Assembly (NCBI RefSeq): GCF_003710905.1
Contig: NZ_RHHV01000006.1
Location: forward strand, 124,001-188,000
Direction: 5' to 3'
Length of the DNA: 64,000 nucleotides
Origin: Brevibacillus parabrevis
GTDB taxonomy: Bacteria; Bacillota; Bacilli; Brevibacillales; Brevibacillaceae
The position numbers and the translations under genes are program-made. Of this stretch, positions 1 to 8,295 are shown piece after piece. The notes under the pieces were generated by a model, which saw nothing but the letters and a program-made list of their open reading frames with translations, had not been told where the DNA came from and did not search any database. Position 1 is the stretch's first letter. Every line of letters starts with the position of its first letter.

Positions 1-758
1 ACGAGCGTACGTTCCACCTATTTGTGAGCACGCCAGACACAGCCCCGCCGCCAACAGGCTTTCCTGTCATCTATTTGCTGGACGCCAACTCGGTTTTCGG
101 CACGATGACCGAAGCCATTCGCCTGCAATGCCGCGCTCCTGAAAAAACAGGCGTGCAACCAGCCATCGTCGTCGGCATCGGCTATCCGACGGAAGCGCCC
201 TTCCATCCGTCCCGCTACTACGACTTCACGCATGTCGTTCCGCAAGACGAGCTGCCCGCTCATCCGCGCGGCGGAGAATGGCCGGAAATGGGCGGCGCCG
301 AAAGGTTTCTTTCGTTTATCGAGAAAACGGTGAAGCCTGCTATCGAAAAAGATTTTCCTATCGATCGTACCCGCCAGACGATCTTCGGTCATTCTCTCGG
401 CGGCTTGCTGGTGCTGCACGCCCTGTTGACGCGGCCGCACGAGTACCAATGCTATATCGCCGGCAGCCCGTCCATTCACTGGAACGAAAGCGTCCTGCTC
501 GAAGAAGAGCGGCGCTTGCCTGAACGGCTTACAGACGAGCTGAAAGTCAGAGCGCTCCTGACGATCGGGGAACTGGAGAACGACGGGCGCTTCCACGTCA
601 ACGTCAAAGCAGAGGCCATGGCAAAAAGGCTGTCCGCTCTCGGCACAGGCCAGATTCAAGCCACGTTCCGTCAATTCCCGGACGAAAATCACACCTCTGT
701 CTTGCACGTCCTGATCAGCCACGCGATCCGCTTCGCTTCCAAAACCGCTGCCCGCTAA
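1..758 (+). CDS. Alpha/beta-hydrolase esterase, IroE/BesA-like, 5' truncated by window start
   Basis: The reading frame is open from base 3 to the TAA at 756-758. A GTG at 24 could serve as a start, but the residues before it (R-T-F-H-L-F-V) fit the usual N-terminus of this family, so the true start is probably upstream of the window. The nucleophile elbow G-H-S-L-G-G lies at 387-404, and a C-terminal D-E-N-H supplies the likely catalytic His. The family includes trilactone siderophore esterases such as BesA and Fes/IroE, which release iron by cleaving ferric catecholate siderophores; other members are general esterases. Substrate cannot be read from the sequence. The iron genes at 15-24 kb are too far away to be strong evidence. 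Confidence 0.8.
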   Translation, partial: ERTFHLFVSTPDTAPPPTGFPVIYLLDANSVFGTMTEAIRLQCRAPEKTGVQPAIVVGIGYPTEAPFHPSRYYDFTHVVPQDELPAHPRGGEWPEMGGAERFLSFIEKTVKPAIEKDFPIDRTRQTIFGHSLGGLLVLHALLTRPHEYQCYIAGSPSIHWNESVLLEEERRLPERLTDELKVRALLTIGELENDGRFHVNVKAEAMAKRLSALGTGQIQATFRQFPDENHTSVLHVLISHAIRFASKTAAR

Positions 759-775
759 CCAGGGCAGCTTTTTCT
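747..775 (+). terminator. Rho-independent terminator of the esterase gene
   Basis: A 7-bp stem GCTGCCC/GGGCAGC (747-753 with 762-768) encloses the stop codon in its loop and is followed by a T-rich tract. Confidence 0.8.
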
Positions 776-811
776 TTTCCCAAAACCGGCCAACAACCGC
801 TCCACGCACGC

Positions 812-843
812 AAAAAACCGCCCATACGAAACATATGAGCGGT
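812..843 (-). terminator. Terminator of the mnmA operon
   Basis: On the minus strand ACCGC and GCGGT arms, with an inner CATA/TATG pair, precede a run of six T. It lies 29 bases after the last gene of the operon. Confidence 0.75.
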
Positions 844-871
844 CATGCACGCATTTCTGCTCTTTTTCGGC

Positions 872-1384
872 TTACTGGAGGGACAACACCTTGTTGATCT
901 GCGGCAGCTCTTCAATCGCCGCTACAACTGTTGGCGTAATCTCTTCATCCGTGACGCAAACAAGCAGGGCGTTCTTCCCTTTTTGCTCGCGCGACACGTT
1001 CAGCTTGGAAATATTGATTTCGTGGTCAGCCAGTTTGCGGGATACGTCGTAAATGACCCCGGGATAGTCGGTATGGTGCACCAAAAGACCGTGACCGCCC
1101 GGCGGAATCCGACAGGCGCAGTAATTGATCTCACTGATGTACACCTCGCGCCAGTCCTGGGCGAACGTATATTTGTTCGCGCCCACGCGCAAATTCGCCA
1201 AATGGTTGGCGTATTCGCCAGAGCTGTTTTGCACGGAAACGCCGCTGCCCAGCCCTTCCAGAAGCAAGGATGCGATCTGCTCTTTGTTTTCATGGGCCAA
1301 AATGCTCAAGGTTGCCCCTGCAAGCTGCGGCTCCAGTCTGCTAATCAATTGGGCCAACTCACGAAGTCCAGCGTATTGGGTCAT
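872..1384 (-). CDS. Stand-alone SerA-type regulatory module (ASB-like plus ACT domain)
   Basis: This 170-residue protein resembles the C-terminal regulatory part of D-3-phosphoglycerate dehydrogenase (SerA) without its catalytic domains. Residues ~15-95 look like the allosteric substrate-binding (ASB) segment. Residues ~97-170 form an ACT domain with H-T-D-Y-P-G-V-I (the usual D/N-x-P-G-V turn that binds serine or another amino acid) and H-E-I-N-I-S. The same ASB-ACT pair also occurs in the beta subunit of bacterial L-serine dehydratase, so serine sensing is an inference. It is the last gene of a three-gene minus-strand run behind mnmA, 34 bases after the membrane protein gene, and ends at a clear terminator. 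Confidence 0.65.
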   Translation of the reverse strand: MTQYAGLRELAQLISRLEPQLAGATLSILAHENKEQIASLLLEGLGSGVSVQNSSGEYANHLANLRVGANKYTFAQDWREVYISEINYCACRIPPGGHGLLVHHTDYPGVIYDVSRKLADHEINISKLNVSREQKGKNALLVCVTDEEITPTVVAAIEELPQINKVLSLQ

Positions 1385-1418
1385 GTAATGCCCTCACTCT
1401 CCCAGTCAAGGTTATTCT

Positions 1419-1754
1419 TCATTTCGGAAGAATCCACTCTTCCGGCTCTTTGATGATGGAGGAATGGTTTTCGGAACGGTACCAGGCTGTCAGGCTTTCC
1501 CCGTCCTTTTTGTACACAATGCGGTAAATCGTATTGCCTTTTCCGCTTTTGGCAAAAGGGCTTTCATCGGCAGGAACAGCGGTCACGCCGCCCGGTTCAA
1601 TCACGCCGCCTTTTTCCTTGATGACAGCCTGGATCGTCGCCATGTGCTCACTGCTCGTAGCCGACATTCCCATGTAAGCGAGAAACCCCAAGAGGAGTGC
1701 TCCCGCCAAAAACGAAACGATAATCACTTTGGATTTTTTCGTTGCATCCACCAA
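1419..1754 (-). CDS. Small single-pass membrane protein, function unknown
   Basis: The 111-residue product has a short basic N-terminus (K-K-S-K), one hydrophobic segment at about 10-31, and a polar extracytoplasmic domain of ~80 residues. No catalytic motif is visible and I do not recognise the family. Its start lies 16 bases after the mnmA stop, so it is probably cotranscribed with mnmA. Confidence 0.7.
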   Translation of the reverse strand: MVDATKKSKVIIVSFLAGALLLGFLAYMGMSATSSEHMATIQAVIKEKGGVIEPGGVTAVPADESPFAKSGKGNTIYRIVYKKDGESLTAWYRSENHSSIIKEPEEWILPK

Positions 1755-1770
1755 GCGCTTCCCCCGTATA

Positions 1771-2901
<1,131 letters not shown>

Positions 2902-2976
2902 TCAATTTGTTCTTCTACAGATTACCATGTTTCGCAAAACAATTCATGTTTTGTTGCACTTTTCCCCGCTCCATGC

Positions 2977-3010
2977 CAAAAACACCTGCCGCAACTCTTG
3001 TGGCAGGTGT
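2977..3010 (-). terminator. Terminator of tlp
   Basis: A 9-bp stem ACACCTGCC/GGCAGGTGT (2982-2990 with 3002-3010) is followed on the minus strand by TTTTT. Confidence 0.85.
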
Positions 3011-3031
3011 CGATGCGAGATGATTTTCAGC

Positions 3032-3247
3032 TCACTGGGACGTCTCATCCTCGATTTCCGAACGGAAGCCTTCTGCACTTTCTGCACGACGCTCGTTCTT
3101 CGCCTCGATGTCCGCACGTTCCTTGGCGGAAATCTCCCCCGCGTGCGCAGCCAGATAGTCATTCGCCTCGTTGATATTTTCCTCTGTATTTCGCGCCATT
3201 TCTTGCAGCTTGGCAGCGTTGTCAGAGCGATCATCCGGTTTTGCCAT
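3032..3247 (-). CDS. tlp: Small acid-soluble spore protein Tlp
   Basis: The 71-residue protein begins M-A-K-P-D-D-R-S-D-N, the family signature, and continues with the charged helical N-T-E-E-N-I-N-E-A and K-E-R-A-D-I-E-A-K-N-E-R-R stretches typical of Tlp. Tlp is made in the forespore and stored in the spore core. An upstream in-frame start would add 30 residues, but AGAGGAGG lies 7 bases before the ATG at 3245-3247, which fixes the start. In Bacillus, tlp is expressed by the forespore sigma factor; I did not find an unambiguous promoter here. Confidence 0.93.
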   Translation of the reverse strand: MAKPDDRSDNAAKLQEMARNTEENINEANDYLAAHAGEISAKERADIEAKNERRAESAEGFRSEIEDETSQ

Positions 3248-3366
3248 CACAATTCCTCCTCTGGTTCCAACTAGATTCACTACCTGTACCATTGTTCTCC
3301 GTTCACGCCAGAAGTATGTATGATAAACTGGTAGCATCTGATTTTGGACGAAGAGGAGTTTGACCG

Positions 3367-3588
3367 ATGGCTTCCCTTGATTTTCTGGAACGAAAGCTGT
3401 TAAAAATCATCGCGGAGACAGACCCGGTGCGGCTCAAGCGCCAATGGGTGAGCAGACATGCCGAGCCGTTCCCCGAAATCGAGCAGCGCAAAAGGATCGC
3501 GCTATTGCTGCGCAGACTCGACAAGCTGCCTGCATCCAAGCGCGAGGAAGTGCGCGATTTGCTGAATCAGTTCAACTGGAACGGATAA
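3367..3588 (+). CDS. Small hypothetical protein, 73 aa
   Basis: The product is highly charged and predicted helical, with no signal peptide or membrane segment and many Arg/Lys/Leu residues. An AGAGGAG sequence lies ~9 bases before the ATG. It is divergent from tlp. I do not recognise a family or function. Confidence 0.6.
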   Translation: MASLDFLERKLLKIIAETDPVRLKRQWVSRHAEPFPEIEQRKRIALLLRRLDKLPASKREEVRDLLNQFNWNG

Positions 3589-3601
3589 ACCGGATAAACG
3601 A

Positions 3602-3952
3602 CTAGCGAATAGATTCGCCGATGCGCCAATGCCCGTCCACTTTTTCCATCCGGCGAATATCGGCAATGGCATCGTGATTGAGCGGACCGTAAATATGCGG
3701 ATAAAGCAGTCCGTCGCTCGCCTGCTCGTATTTGATCGGAGAAGCGGATTTGCTCTCGTCGACTACGAGGACGAACAACTCCCCTTCAAATGCGCCGTAT
3801 ACCCGGTCCGCTACCTTCCCCAACAGCTCGTCGCCTTTTGTGGCATGAATAAAACCTTCCTGCTCGTAGTCGCGGGGCAGGTAATGCTCCTTCTCTTTCC
3901 ACTGTTCCCAGTAAGCTTTTGGCACCATGCAATAAATGATCGATTCCTGCAT
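3602..3952 (-). CDS. DUF952 family protein
   Basis: The 116-residue cytoplasmic protein carries the DUF952 hallmarks: I-I-Y-C-M-V near the start, G-F-I-H-A-T at ~34, and Y-P-H-I-Y-G-P-L-N at ~85. The fold has been compared with ADP-ribosyltransferase-like proteins but no activity is established. The next minus-strand gene upstream ends 30 bases away, suggesting a two-gene unit. Confidence 0.85.
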   Translation of the reverse strand: MQESIIYCMVPKAYWEQWKEKEHYLPRDYEQEGFIHATKGDELLGKVADRVYGAFEGELFVLVVDESKSASPIKYEQASDGLLYPHIYGPLNHDAIADIRRMEKVDGHWRIGESIR

Positions 3953-3982
3953 CGAAAGTATGTCTCCTTTTTCGCTTGCGCT

Positions 3983-4228
3983 TTATTTGTTTCCCATCGC
4001 TTTGTTGACATGCCGCATGGCTTTATCGAAAAACATCCGGTCAAATGCCCCTTGATCGAACTTCCATTCAATGAAGTTTTTCAATGAATGCAAATCCACC
4101 CACGCATCCTTCGCTTGCGGATTGCGGTTAGGCACTTCACCCGTAATTTCTCCCTCGTAAACCAGCTTGGCCATCTCGTTTGGGTGCATCCCGATTTGAT
4201 AGGCGATCTGGTGCAGCGCTATTTTCAT
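3983..4228 (-). CDS. Small hypothetical protein, 81 aa
   Basis: The start ATG at 4226-4228 was chosen because GGGGGAG precedes it by 5 bases; an in-frame extension upstream to 4396 has no ribosome binding site and unlikely composition. The protein begins M-K-I-A-L-H-Q-I-A-Y and contains G-M-H-P-N-E-M-A-K-L-V-Y-E-G, which could be a small helix-turn-helix-like segment, but this is not secure. It is probably cotranscribed with the DUF952 gene. Confidence 0.6.
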   Translation of the reverse strand: MKIALHQIAYQIGMHPNEMAKLVYEGEITGEVPNRNPQAKDAWVDLHSLKNFIEWKFDQGAFDRMFFDKAMRHVNKAMGNK

Positions 4229-4398
4229 CGAACTCCCCCTGCTCGGTAAGTCAATCCATACGTACGCTCTATTCTGCCAGTCTTTTTTCCCCGTGCCAAG
4301 TCCCTCTTGCGCACAGAGACATGTTTTCCTCCTGGCGCCTGCTTTGGTAAAATAACGGTAGAAAAACAGGTCATACATCACCGGAGGCCGCTCCATCT

Positions 4399-5409
4399 AT
4401 GGAAAACATCAAATCGGCACCGAAAAAGAAGCGGTTGCGCCGCATCTTCTTTTGGGCATTCCTGACGCTCCTTCTCTATATGTGGGTCGTCAACAGCTCT
4501 TTTTTGGCGAGTCCGCCTGACGGCTCTCCTTTTTTGCTGGCTCACCGCGGAGTGGCGCAAACCTTTCATATGGAAGGAATCACAAACGAAACGTGCACAG
4601 CCGAGCAAATTTACCCGCCAGAACATCCTTACCTGGAAAATACGCTTCCTTCCATGCGCGCGGCTTTCGCAGCCGGAGCCGATGCCGTTGAGCTCGATGT
4701 CCACTGGACGAAAGATTCTCAATTCGCCGTCTTTCACGACTGGACGCTCGGATGTCGCACCAATGGCGAAGGGGTGACGAGAGACTTCACCATGTCCGAG
4801 CTGAAAAAGCTGGACGTGGGCTACAACTACACGGCAGACGGCGGGCGCACGTATCCTTTTCGCGGCAAAGGTGTCGGACTGATGCCTTCTCTCGACGAGG
4901 TTCTGACGGAATTTCCGACGGAGTCATTGTTGATCCACATCAAAAGCAACGATCCAAACGAAGGCAAAGCGCTTGCCGCCTTTTTGCAGCCCTTGCCGAA
5001 AGAACGGCTGGCGAAGCTCGCTGTATACGGCGGCGACGAGCCTGTTGCCACGCTGAAGCAAGCAATGCCGGAGCTGCGCGTCATGTCGATGAGCACGATG
5101 AAAAGCTGCCTGATTCCTTACATCGCTGTCGGCTGGTCCGGATACGTTCCGGACGCCTGCGCCGGGACCCAGCTGCATATTCCCGATCAAATCGCTCCCT
5201 GGCTGTGGGGTTGGCCCAATCGCTTCATGGAAAGAATGGAAGCAGCGGATACTCGCGTCATCCTGGTGGCAGGAAGCGGCGACTTCTCCCAAGGCTTCGA
5301 TACCCCGGCCGATTTGAACCGGGTTCCCGAGAAGTTCAACGGAGGAATCTGGACAAATCGGATTGATCGCATCGGACCGCTTTTGCATAAAAAAAGCGAA
5401 ACAAAGTGA
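4399..5409 (+). CDS. Membrane-anchored glycerophosphodiester phosphodiesterase family protein
   Basis: Members hydrolyse glycerophosphodiesters to an alcohol and glycerol 3-phosphate. A basic N-terminus (K-K-K-R-L-R-R) and one hydrophobic segment (~15-35) anchor the protein with its domain outside the cell. The catalytic and metal ligands appear in order: L-A-H-R-G (~48), Y-L-E-N-T-L-P-S (~75), E-L-D-V-H (~98) and F-H-D-W-T (~110). The 336-residue length fits. The Y-L-E-N and the Cys-containing insertion after H-R-G are slightly atypical, so substrate is open. Downstream, small proteins follow on the same strand. Confidence 0.88.
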   Translation: MENIKSAPKKKRLRRIFFWAFLTLLLYMWVVNSSFLASPPDGSPFLLAHRGVAQTFHMEGITNETCTAEQIYPPEHPYLENTLPSMRAAFAAGADAVELDVHWTKDSQFAVFHDWTLGCRTNGEGVTRDFTMSELKKLDVGYNYTADGGRTYPFRGKGVGLMPSLDEVLTEFPTESLLIHIKSNDPNEGKALAAFLQPLPKERLAKLAVYGGDEPVATLKQAMPELRVMSMSTMKSCLIPYIAVGWSGYVPDACAGTQLHIPDQIAPWLWGWPNRFMERMEAADTRVILVAGSGDFSQGFDTPADLNRVPEKFNGGIWTNRIDRIGPLLHKKSETK

Positions 5410-5480
5410 AACTGTCTCCAGACATATGCGTATATACGAATACGCAGCCGAATCTGACAAGACAATTGGGAGTGATGGGG

Positions 5481-5672
5481 ATGTTCAAAAAGCTTTTGAA
5501 AAATTTACTGGGTAATCACTCGAATGCTTCCCACAAATACCGGAAATACAGCAGCAGCGACCGCAAATACCGGAAAGGTTACGGGTCCAGCCACAGGGGG
5601 CACGGACACTCTCATTACGGCAGTTCCCACTACAAAAGAAAACATTCCAGCAGGAGCTTTTTCAGCAGCTAA
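5481..5672 (+). CDS. His/Tyr/Ser/Lys-rich basic small protein
   Basis: The 63-residue product starts at the ATG at 5481, eight bases after GGGAG; an upstream ATG at 5475 is too close. The first 14 residues form an amphipathic basic helix, and the rest is low complexity, built from K-Y-R-K-Y, S-S-H-R-G-H-G-H-S-H-Y and S-S-H-Y-K-R-K-H blocks. Such composition is seen in some spore coat or cell-surface proteins and could bind metal, but no function can be assigned. Confidence 0.6.
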   Translation: MFKKLLKNLLGNHSNASHKYRKYSSSDRKYRKGYGSSHRGHGHSHYGSSHYKRKHSSRSFFSS

Positions 5673-5694
5673 ACGACCTGCTCTTGGTACGCAA

Positions 5695-5730
5695 AAACAC
5701 TCTGCCAGCTTCTGCAGCAGAGTGTTTCTT
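5695..5730 (+). terminator. Strong terminator after the His-rich small protein
   Basis: An 11-bp perfect stem AAACACTCTGC/GCAGAGTGTTT (5695-5705 with 5717-5727) with an 11-base loop, followed by TTCTTGTTT. Confidence 0.85.
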
Positions 5731-5769
5731 GTTTACGTATGCTACAATATGGAAAAGGAGCGTGCTGAA

Positions 5770-5994
5770 ATGAACCCTTCCAAATCGTTTTATTATACCG
5801 TTGATCACTCCATGGTAGATGAATACAAAAAAATGCTCGATTTGATGAAAATCCCCTACACGATTGAAGCGCCAGTCGCTTTGCTCAAGGAAGGGGCCAA
5901 TCAGTATTCCTTTGTGTTCCCGGATATGTCCGGCCGTTTGTATCAAATGGTAAGCAAGCTCTTTCAAGGGGAAGGCAAGCCCTATCCGCAATAA
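5770..5994 (+). CDS. Small hypothetical protein, 74 aa
   Basis: The ATG at 5770 is preceded by AAAGGAG with 9-base spacing, and separated from the previous gene by a terminator. The product is soluble, begins M-N-P-S-K-S-F-Y-Y-T-V-D and mixes helix and strand; no family recognised. A possible promoter TATGCTACAATAT lies between the terminator and the RBS. Confidence 0.65.
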   Translation: MNPSKSFYYTVDHSMVDEYKKMLDLMKIPYTIEAPVALLKEGANQYSFVFPDMSGRLYQMVSKLFQGEGKPYPQ

Positions 5995-6008
5995 TCGATG
6001 GCCTCGGG

Positions 6009-6034
6009 CAAAAAAAGGGACCCATTTCTGGGCC
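6009..6034 (-). terminator. Minus-strand terminator without an assigned gene
   Basis: On the minus strand a six-pair stem with a GAAA tetraloop (6018-6034) is followed by seven T. A TTGACA-like -35 on the same strand lies at 6095-6100, so a very short transcript may end here. No minus-strand gene lies between. Confidence 0.55.
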
Positions 6035-6185
6035 GAAGATAGGAAGTGGAGAGAATGCATGCTATGTAATATATACTAACATGAAACGAGTGATTGTCAA
6101 CTTGTTTTGTCATTTTTCTGAGTTTTTATGTTAGTTTTTCTTACACCATTTCTTTCCGTTATCATTCTCTATCTGTTCGCACGCA

Positions 6186-6214
6186 AAAAGGAGGGACTTC
6201 GCGCCCCTCCTTTT
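6186..6214 (-). terminator. Terminator of the YolD-like operon (bidirectional)
   Basis: A perfect 10-bp stem AAAAGGAGGG/CCCTCCTTTT (6186-6195 with 6205-6214) has T-runs in both directions and lies 22 bases past the YolD-like stop. Confidence 0.9.
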
Positions 6215-6236
6215 CTTGTTTTTTCGGTCGTTTCGT

Positions 6237-6533
6237 TTATCCAAGAACGTTCACGATCTGCTCCAAACCGATCCACTCGCTTCTCGCTTCATTGACCAGT
6301 TGAACCTTGCGTGCCTTGGGGTCAACCCACTTGACTACGCCCCACATGCTGTGCGTATTCCCGCGCTCGCCATCCATGGACACCCACCAGCTGACTGTCA
6401 CGCCATAATCTTCCCTGCCGGAATCACGGAGCATGTACAAAAACGATTCACGCTCCTGCTTTGTGATCACTGGCTGAGCCATGTCTTGCGGAAAAAGCTG
6501 ACGTCCTCCGCCGTTACGAATACCGCTCATCAC
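6237..6533 (-). CDS. YolD-like family protein
   Basis: The 98-residue protein has the YolD-like pattern: an N-terminal Gly/Arg-rich tail, then a helix (P-V-I-T-K-Q-E-R-E-S-F), then a small beta domain with V-T-V-S-W-W, a central W-G-V-V-K-W-V-D-P and a C-terminal W-I-G-L-E-Q-I-V-N-V. In Bacillus, YolD-like genes usually sit beside Y-family UV-repair polymerases and are SOS-controlled. Here it overlaps the preceding 66-residue gene by 20 bases and shares its LexA-boxed promoter, but no polymerase is present. Confidence 0.75.
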   Translation of the reverse strand: MMSGIRNGGGRQLFPQDMAQPVITKQERESFLYMLRDSGREDYGVTVSWWVSMDGERGNTHSMWGVVKWVDPKARKVQLVNEARSEWIGLEQIVNVLG

Positions 6534-6714
6534 TTGATTTCACCCACCCTAGCCTGTACAAATCGTTTACTGCCCGTCTCATTTGACGATTGGACGCGAT
6601 CGTATGAATCTCTGTTCCATTTTCCAGCATTCTGTAGACGCGAAGATGTACGGCTGTAAGCACGGGAACCCGCTGCATCTCCTTGTTCACAGGAACGAGA
6701 ATGGTCTCCAGCAT
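6514..6714 (-). CDS. Small SOS-linked protein preceding the YolD-like gene
   Basis: The 66-residue product starts at the ATG at 6712-6714, eight bases after GAGGG; two upstream ATGs (6720, 6774) are too near the RBS or overlap the promoter. It is soluble, with R-Q-M-R-R-A-V-N-D-L-Y-R-L-G-W near the C-terminus. This resembles the small proteins that accompany YolD genes in Bacilli but has no known activity. It is the first gene of the unit governed by the LexA box. Confidence 0.65.
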   Translation of the reverse strand: MLETILVPVNKEMQRVPVLTAVHLRVYRMLENGTEIHTIASNRQMRRAVNDLYRLGWVKSSDERYS

Positions 6715-6726
6715 AAACATCACCCT

Positions 6727-6740
6727 CGAACGTACGTTTG
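6727..6740 (-). promoter_or_regulatory. LexA (DinR) SOS box
   Basis: CGAACGTACGTTTG matches the Bacillus consensus CGAAC-N4-GTTCG at all but one position. It sits between the -10 element and the RBS of the YolD-like unit, where LexA would block transcription until DNA damage. Confidence 0.75.
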
Positions 6741-6744
6741 CTTC

Positions 6745-6774
6745 ATTATATACGAACAATATGCGAACAGGCAA
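6745..6774 (-). promoter_or_regulatory. Sigma-A promoter of the YolD-like unit
   Basis: A perfect -10 TATAAT (6745-6750) with a -35 TTGCCT (6769-6774) at 18-base spacing, immediately upstream of the LexA box. Confidence 0.7.
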
Positions 6775-6801
6775 TATGAAAAAGCAGAATCTTCCTGCTT
6801 T

Positions 6802-7776
6802 CTACTGGGCGACTTCCTTCCCGATTGGTTGCGGCCGCTTTTCCACCACATCCAAAAACTTGCCGAACGTAGAGGCGAGCGTCTGCTGAAACAGCATCCC
6901 GAGCACGACAGGCAGGGCCACTGTAGCAGGGAAATACGTAATCGCCATAACCGCTCCGGCACTAATATTGCGCATCCCGCTATTAAAAGTCAGCGCGACG
7001 ATTACGTCCCGTTCCCAGCCAAACAGTCTTGCCATCCACCAGCCTAGCAAGTAACCGAGAATGGCGAGCAAAAGCACCAACACAGCCATCCCGAACAGCT
7101 TGGCGTCCCATGCCTGGAAATAATTCGACACCATCGAGCTGTTAATCGCGACGACCACACCCATGCCCAGTTTGGAAAACGGAGAAAGCTTGGGAGCCAG
7201 CGTCTGTTTTACTCTCCCCCGCGACAGATGATGCAACAGCATACCGGCAAGCGACGGCAGCACGATCATGAAAAAGAGTCCCTGCATCATGTCCCATGTA
7301 TCCATCTCTACTTTCGCCCCGAGCAACACGTACATGCCGAAAGGAACCACAAGCGGCGAAATCATCGTGTCGAGCAAAATAATCGACAGCGTCAGCGCGA
7401 CGTTTCCCATGTAAATCGAAGACCACAAAAAACTGGAGATGCCCGTCGGAATGAGCGCCGCCAGCAAAAAGCCGGTAATGACATGGACATCGTCGGGATA
7501 GAACAGATGCGCCACTCCCCAGGCAATGAACGGCATGATGACATGCAAAATCATCAAATTGACCAGCAGCGGCAACGGACGTGCCAGCACTTTGGCAAAC
7601 TCCTTGAACCCAGATCCCAGGCTCCCTGCAAAGGTCATAAAAGCGAAAACCCACGGAGACAAAAACGCGAACGGCTGCAGGTGCGATCCCGCAAGCACGC
7701 CAATCGCCACACTGCTCGGGGTCAACAACGGCATGATTTTTTCCAGCGACTTGTTTACTTTTGCGAATACATCCAT
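6802..7776 (-). CDS. Bile acid:sodium symporter family transporter
   Basis: An integral membrane carrier of about ten hydrophobic segments over 324 residues. Family-typical stretches include P-L-P-L-L-V-N (~60), L-I-P-T-G-I-S-S (~110), S-P-L-V-V-P-F (~145) and F-N-S-G-M-R-N-I-S-A-G (~265), the conserved N-x-G-M-R-N segment of the BASS/ACR3-like superfamily. The ATG at 7774-7776 is preferred over an upstream one because GAGG lies 8 bases before it. Bacterial members often carry pantoate, keto acids or other organic anions; the substrate here is unknown. It is a single-gene unit. Confidence 0.85.
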   Translation of the reverse strand: MDVFAKVNKSLEKIMPLLTPSSVAIGVLAGSHLQPFAFLSPWVFAFMTFAGSLGSGFKEFAKVLARPLPLLVNLMILHVIMPFIAWGVAHLFYPDDVHVITGFLLAALIPTGISSFLWSSIYMGNVALTLSIILLDTMISPLVVPFGMYVLLGAKVEMDTWDMMQGLFFMIVLPSLAGMLLHHLSRGRVKQTLAPKLSPFSKLGMGVVVAINSSMVSNYFQAWDAKLFGMAVLVLLLAILGYLLGWWMARLFGWERDVIVALTFNSGMRNISAGAVMAITYFPATVALPVVLGMLFQQTLASTFGKFLDVVEKRPQPIGKEVAQ

Positions 7777-7957
7777 TTCCTGCACCTCATTTGCTTTTGC
7801 GAACGCCTGATGAAAACCCATCTTTCTATATTACGTACTGGACAACTTTATTTCTAGAGAAAATGACGGGCGCCGCACTTTGACGGGCAAACAAAGGCAC
7901 ACTTGCATACTTTTTGGCGAACGGGTAAAGCCTAAGCTTTAGAAAGGAGGTATTTTT

Positions 7958-8200
7958 ATGAACGGCATGGATTGGGTAGAATTTATCCGAAAAACCGAAG
8001 ATAAAATGTTTCACCTCCATCGGGCGATTGATGGGATTTGTAACGAACCGGATTATAAAGAATCCGTCTCCGCTCTGACCGAAGTGGTCAGAGATTATCA
8101 AGTATTGGTTGAAAAAGCAAAAAGCGAGCTGCGTGGCATCGACTTGCATCGTGATCGTGGCGAACGCGATCGCGACCATCACGATCATGACCGTTACTAG
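7958..8200 (+). CDS. Small protein with Asp/Arg/His-rich tail
   Basis: The 80-residue protein has an excellent RBS AAAGGAGG before the ATG. Residues 1-60 are predicted helical; the C-terminus is a run of alternating D, R and H (R-D-R-G-E-R-D-R-D-H-H-D-H-D-R-Y), which may bind divalent metal. No family recognised. A terminator follows at once. Confidence 0.65.
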   Translation: MNGMDWVEFIRKTEDKMFHLHRAIDGICNEPDYKESVSALTEVVRDYQVLVEKAKSELRGIDLHRDRGERDRDHHDHDRY

Positions 8201-8209
8201 AAGAAACTC

Positions 8210-8232
8210 AACTCCCCAATCGGGAGTTTTTC
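8210..8232 (+). terminator. Terminator of the 80-aa small protein gene
   Basis: Stem AACTCCC/GGGAGTT (8210-8216 with 8222-8228) followed by a T-run. Confidence 0.85.
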
Positions 8233-8248
8233 TTTTTTTACACGAAGC

Positions 8249-8284
8249 AAAAAACCTCAATCCATCCGCTTGCGATGGTGAGGT
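8249..8284 (-). terminator. Terminator of the YhcN lipoprotein gene
   Basis: On the minus strand paired ACCTC/GAGGT and CCATC/GATGG arms, then TTTTTT. Confidence 0.8.
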
Positions 8285-8295
8285 CTTCGTCCCAG

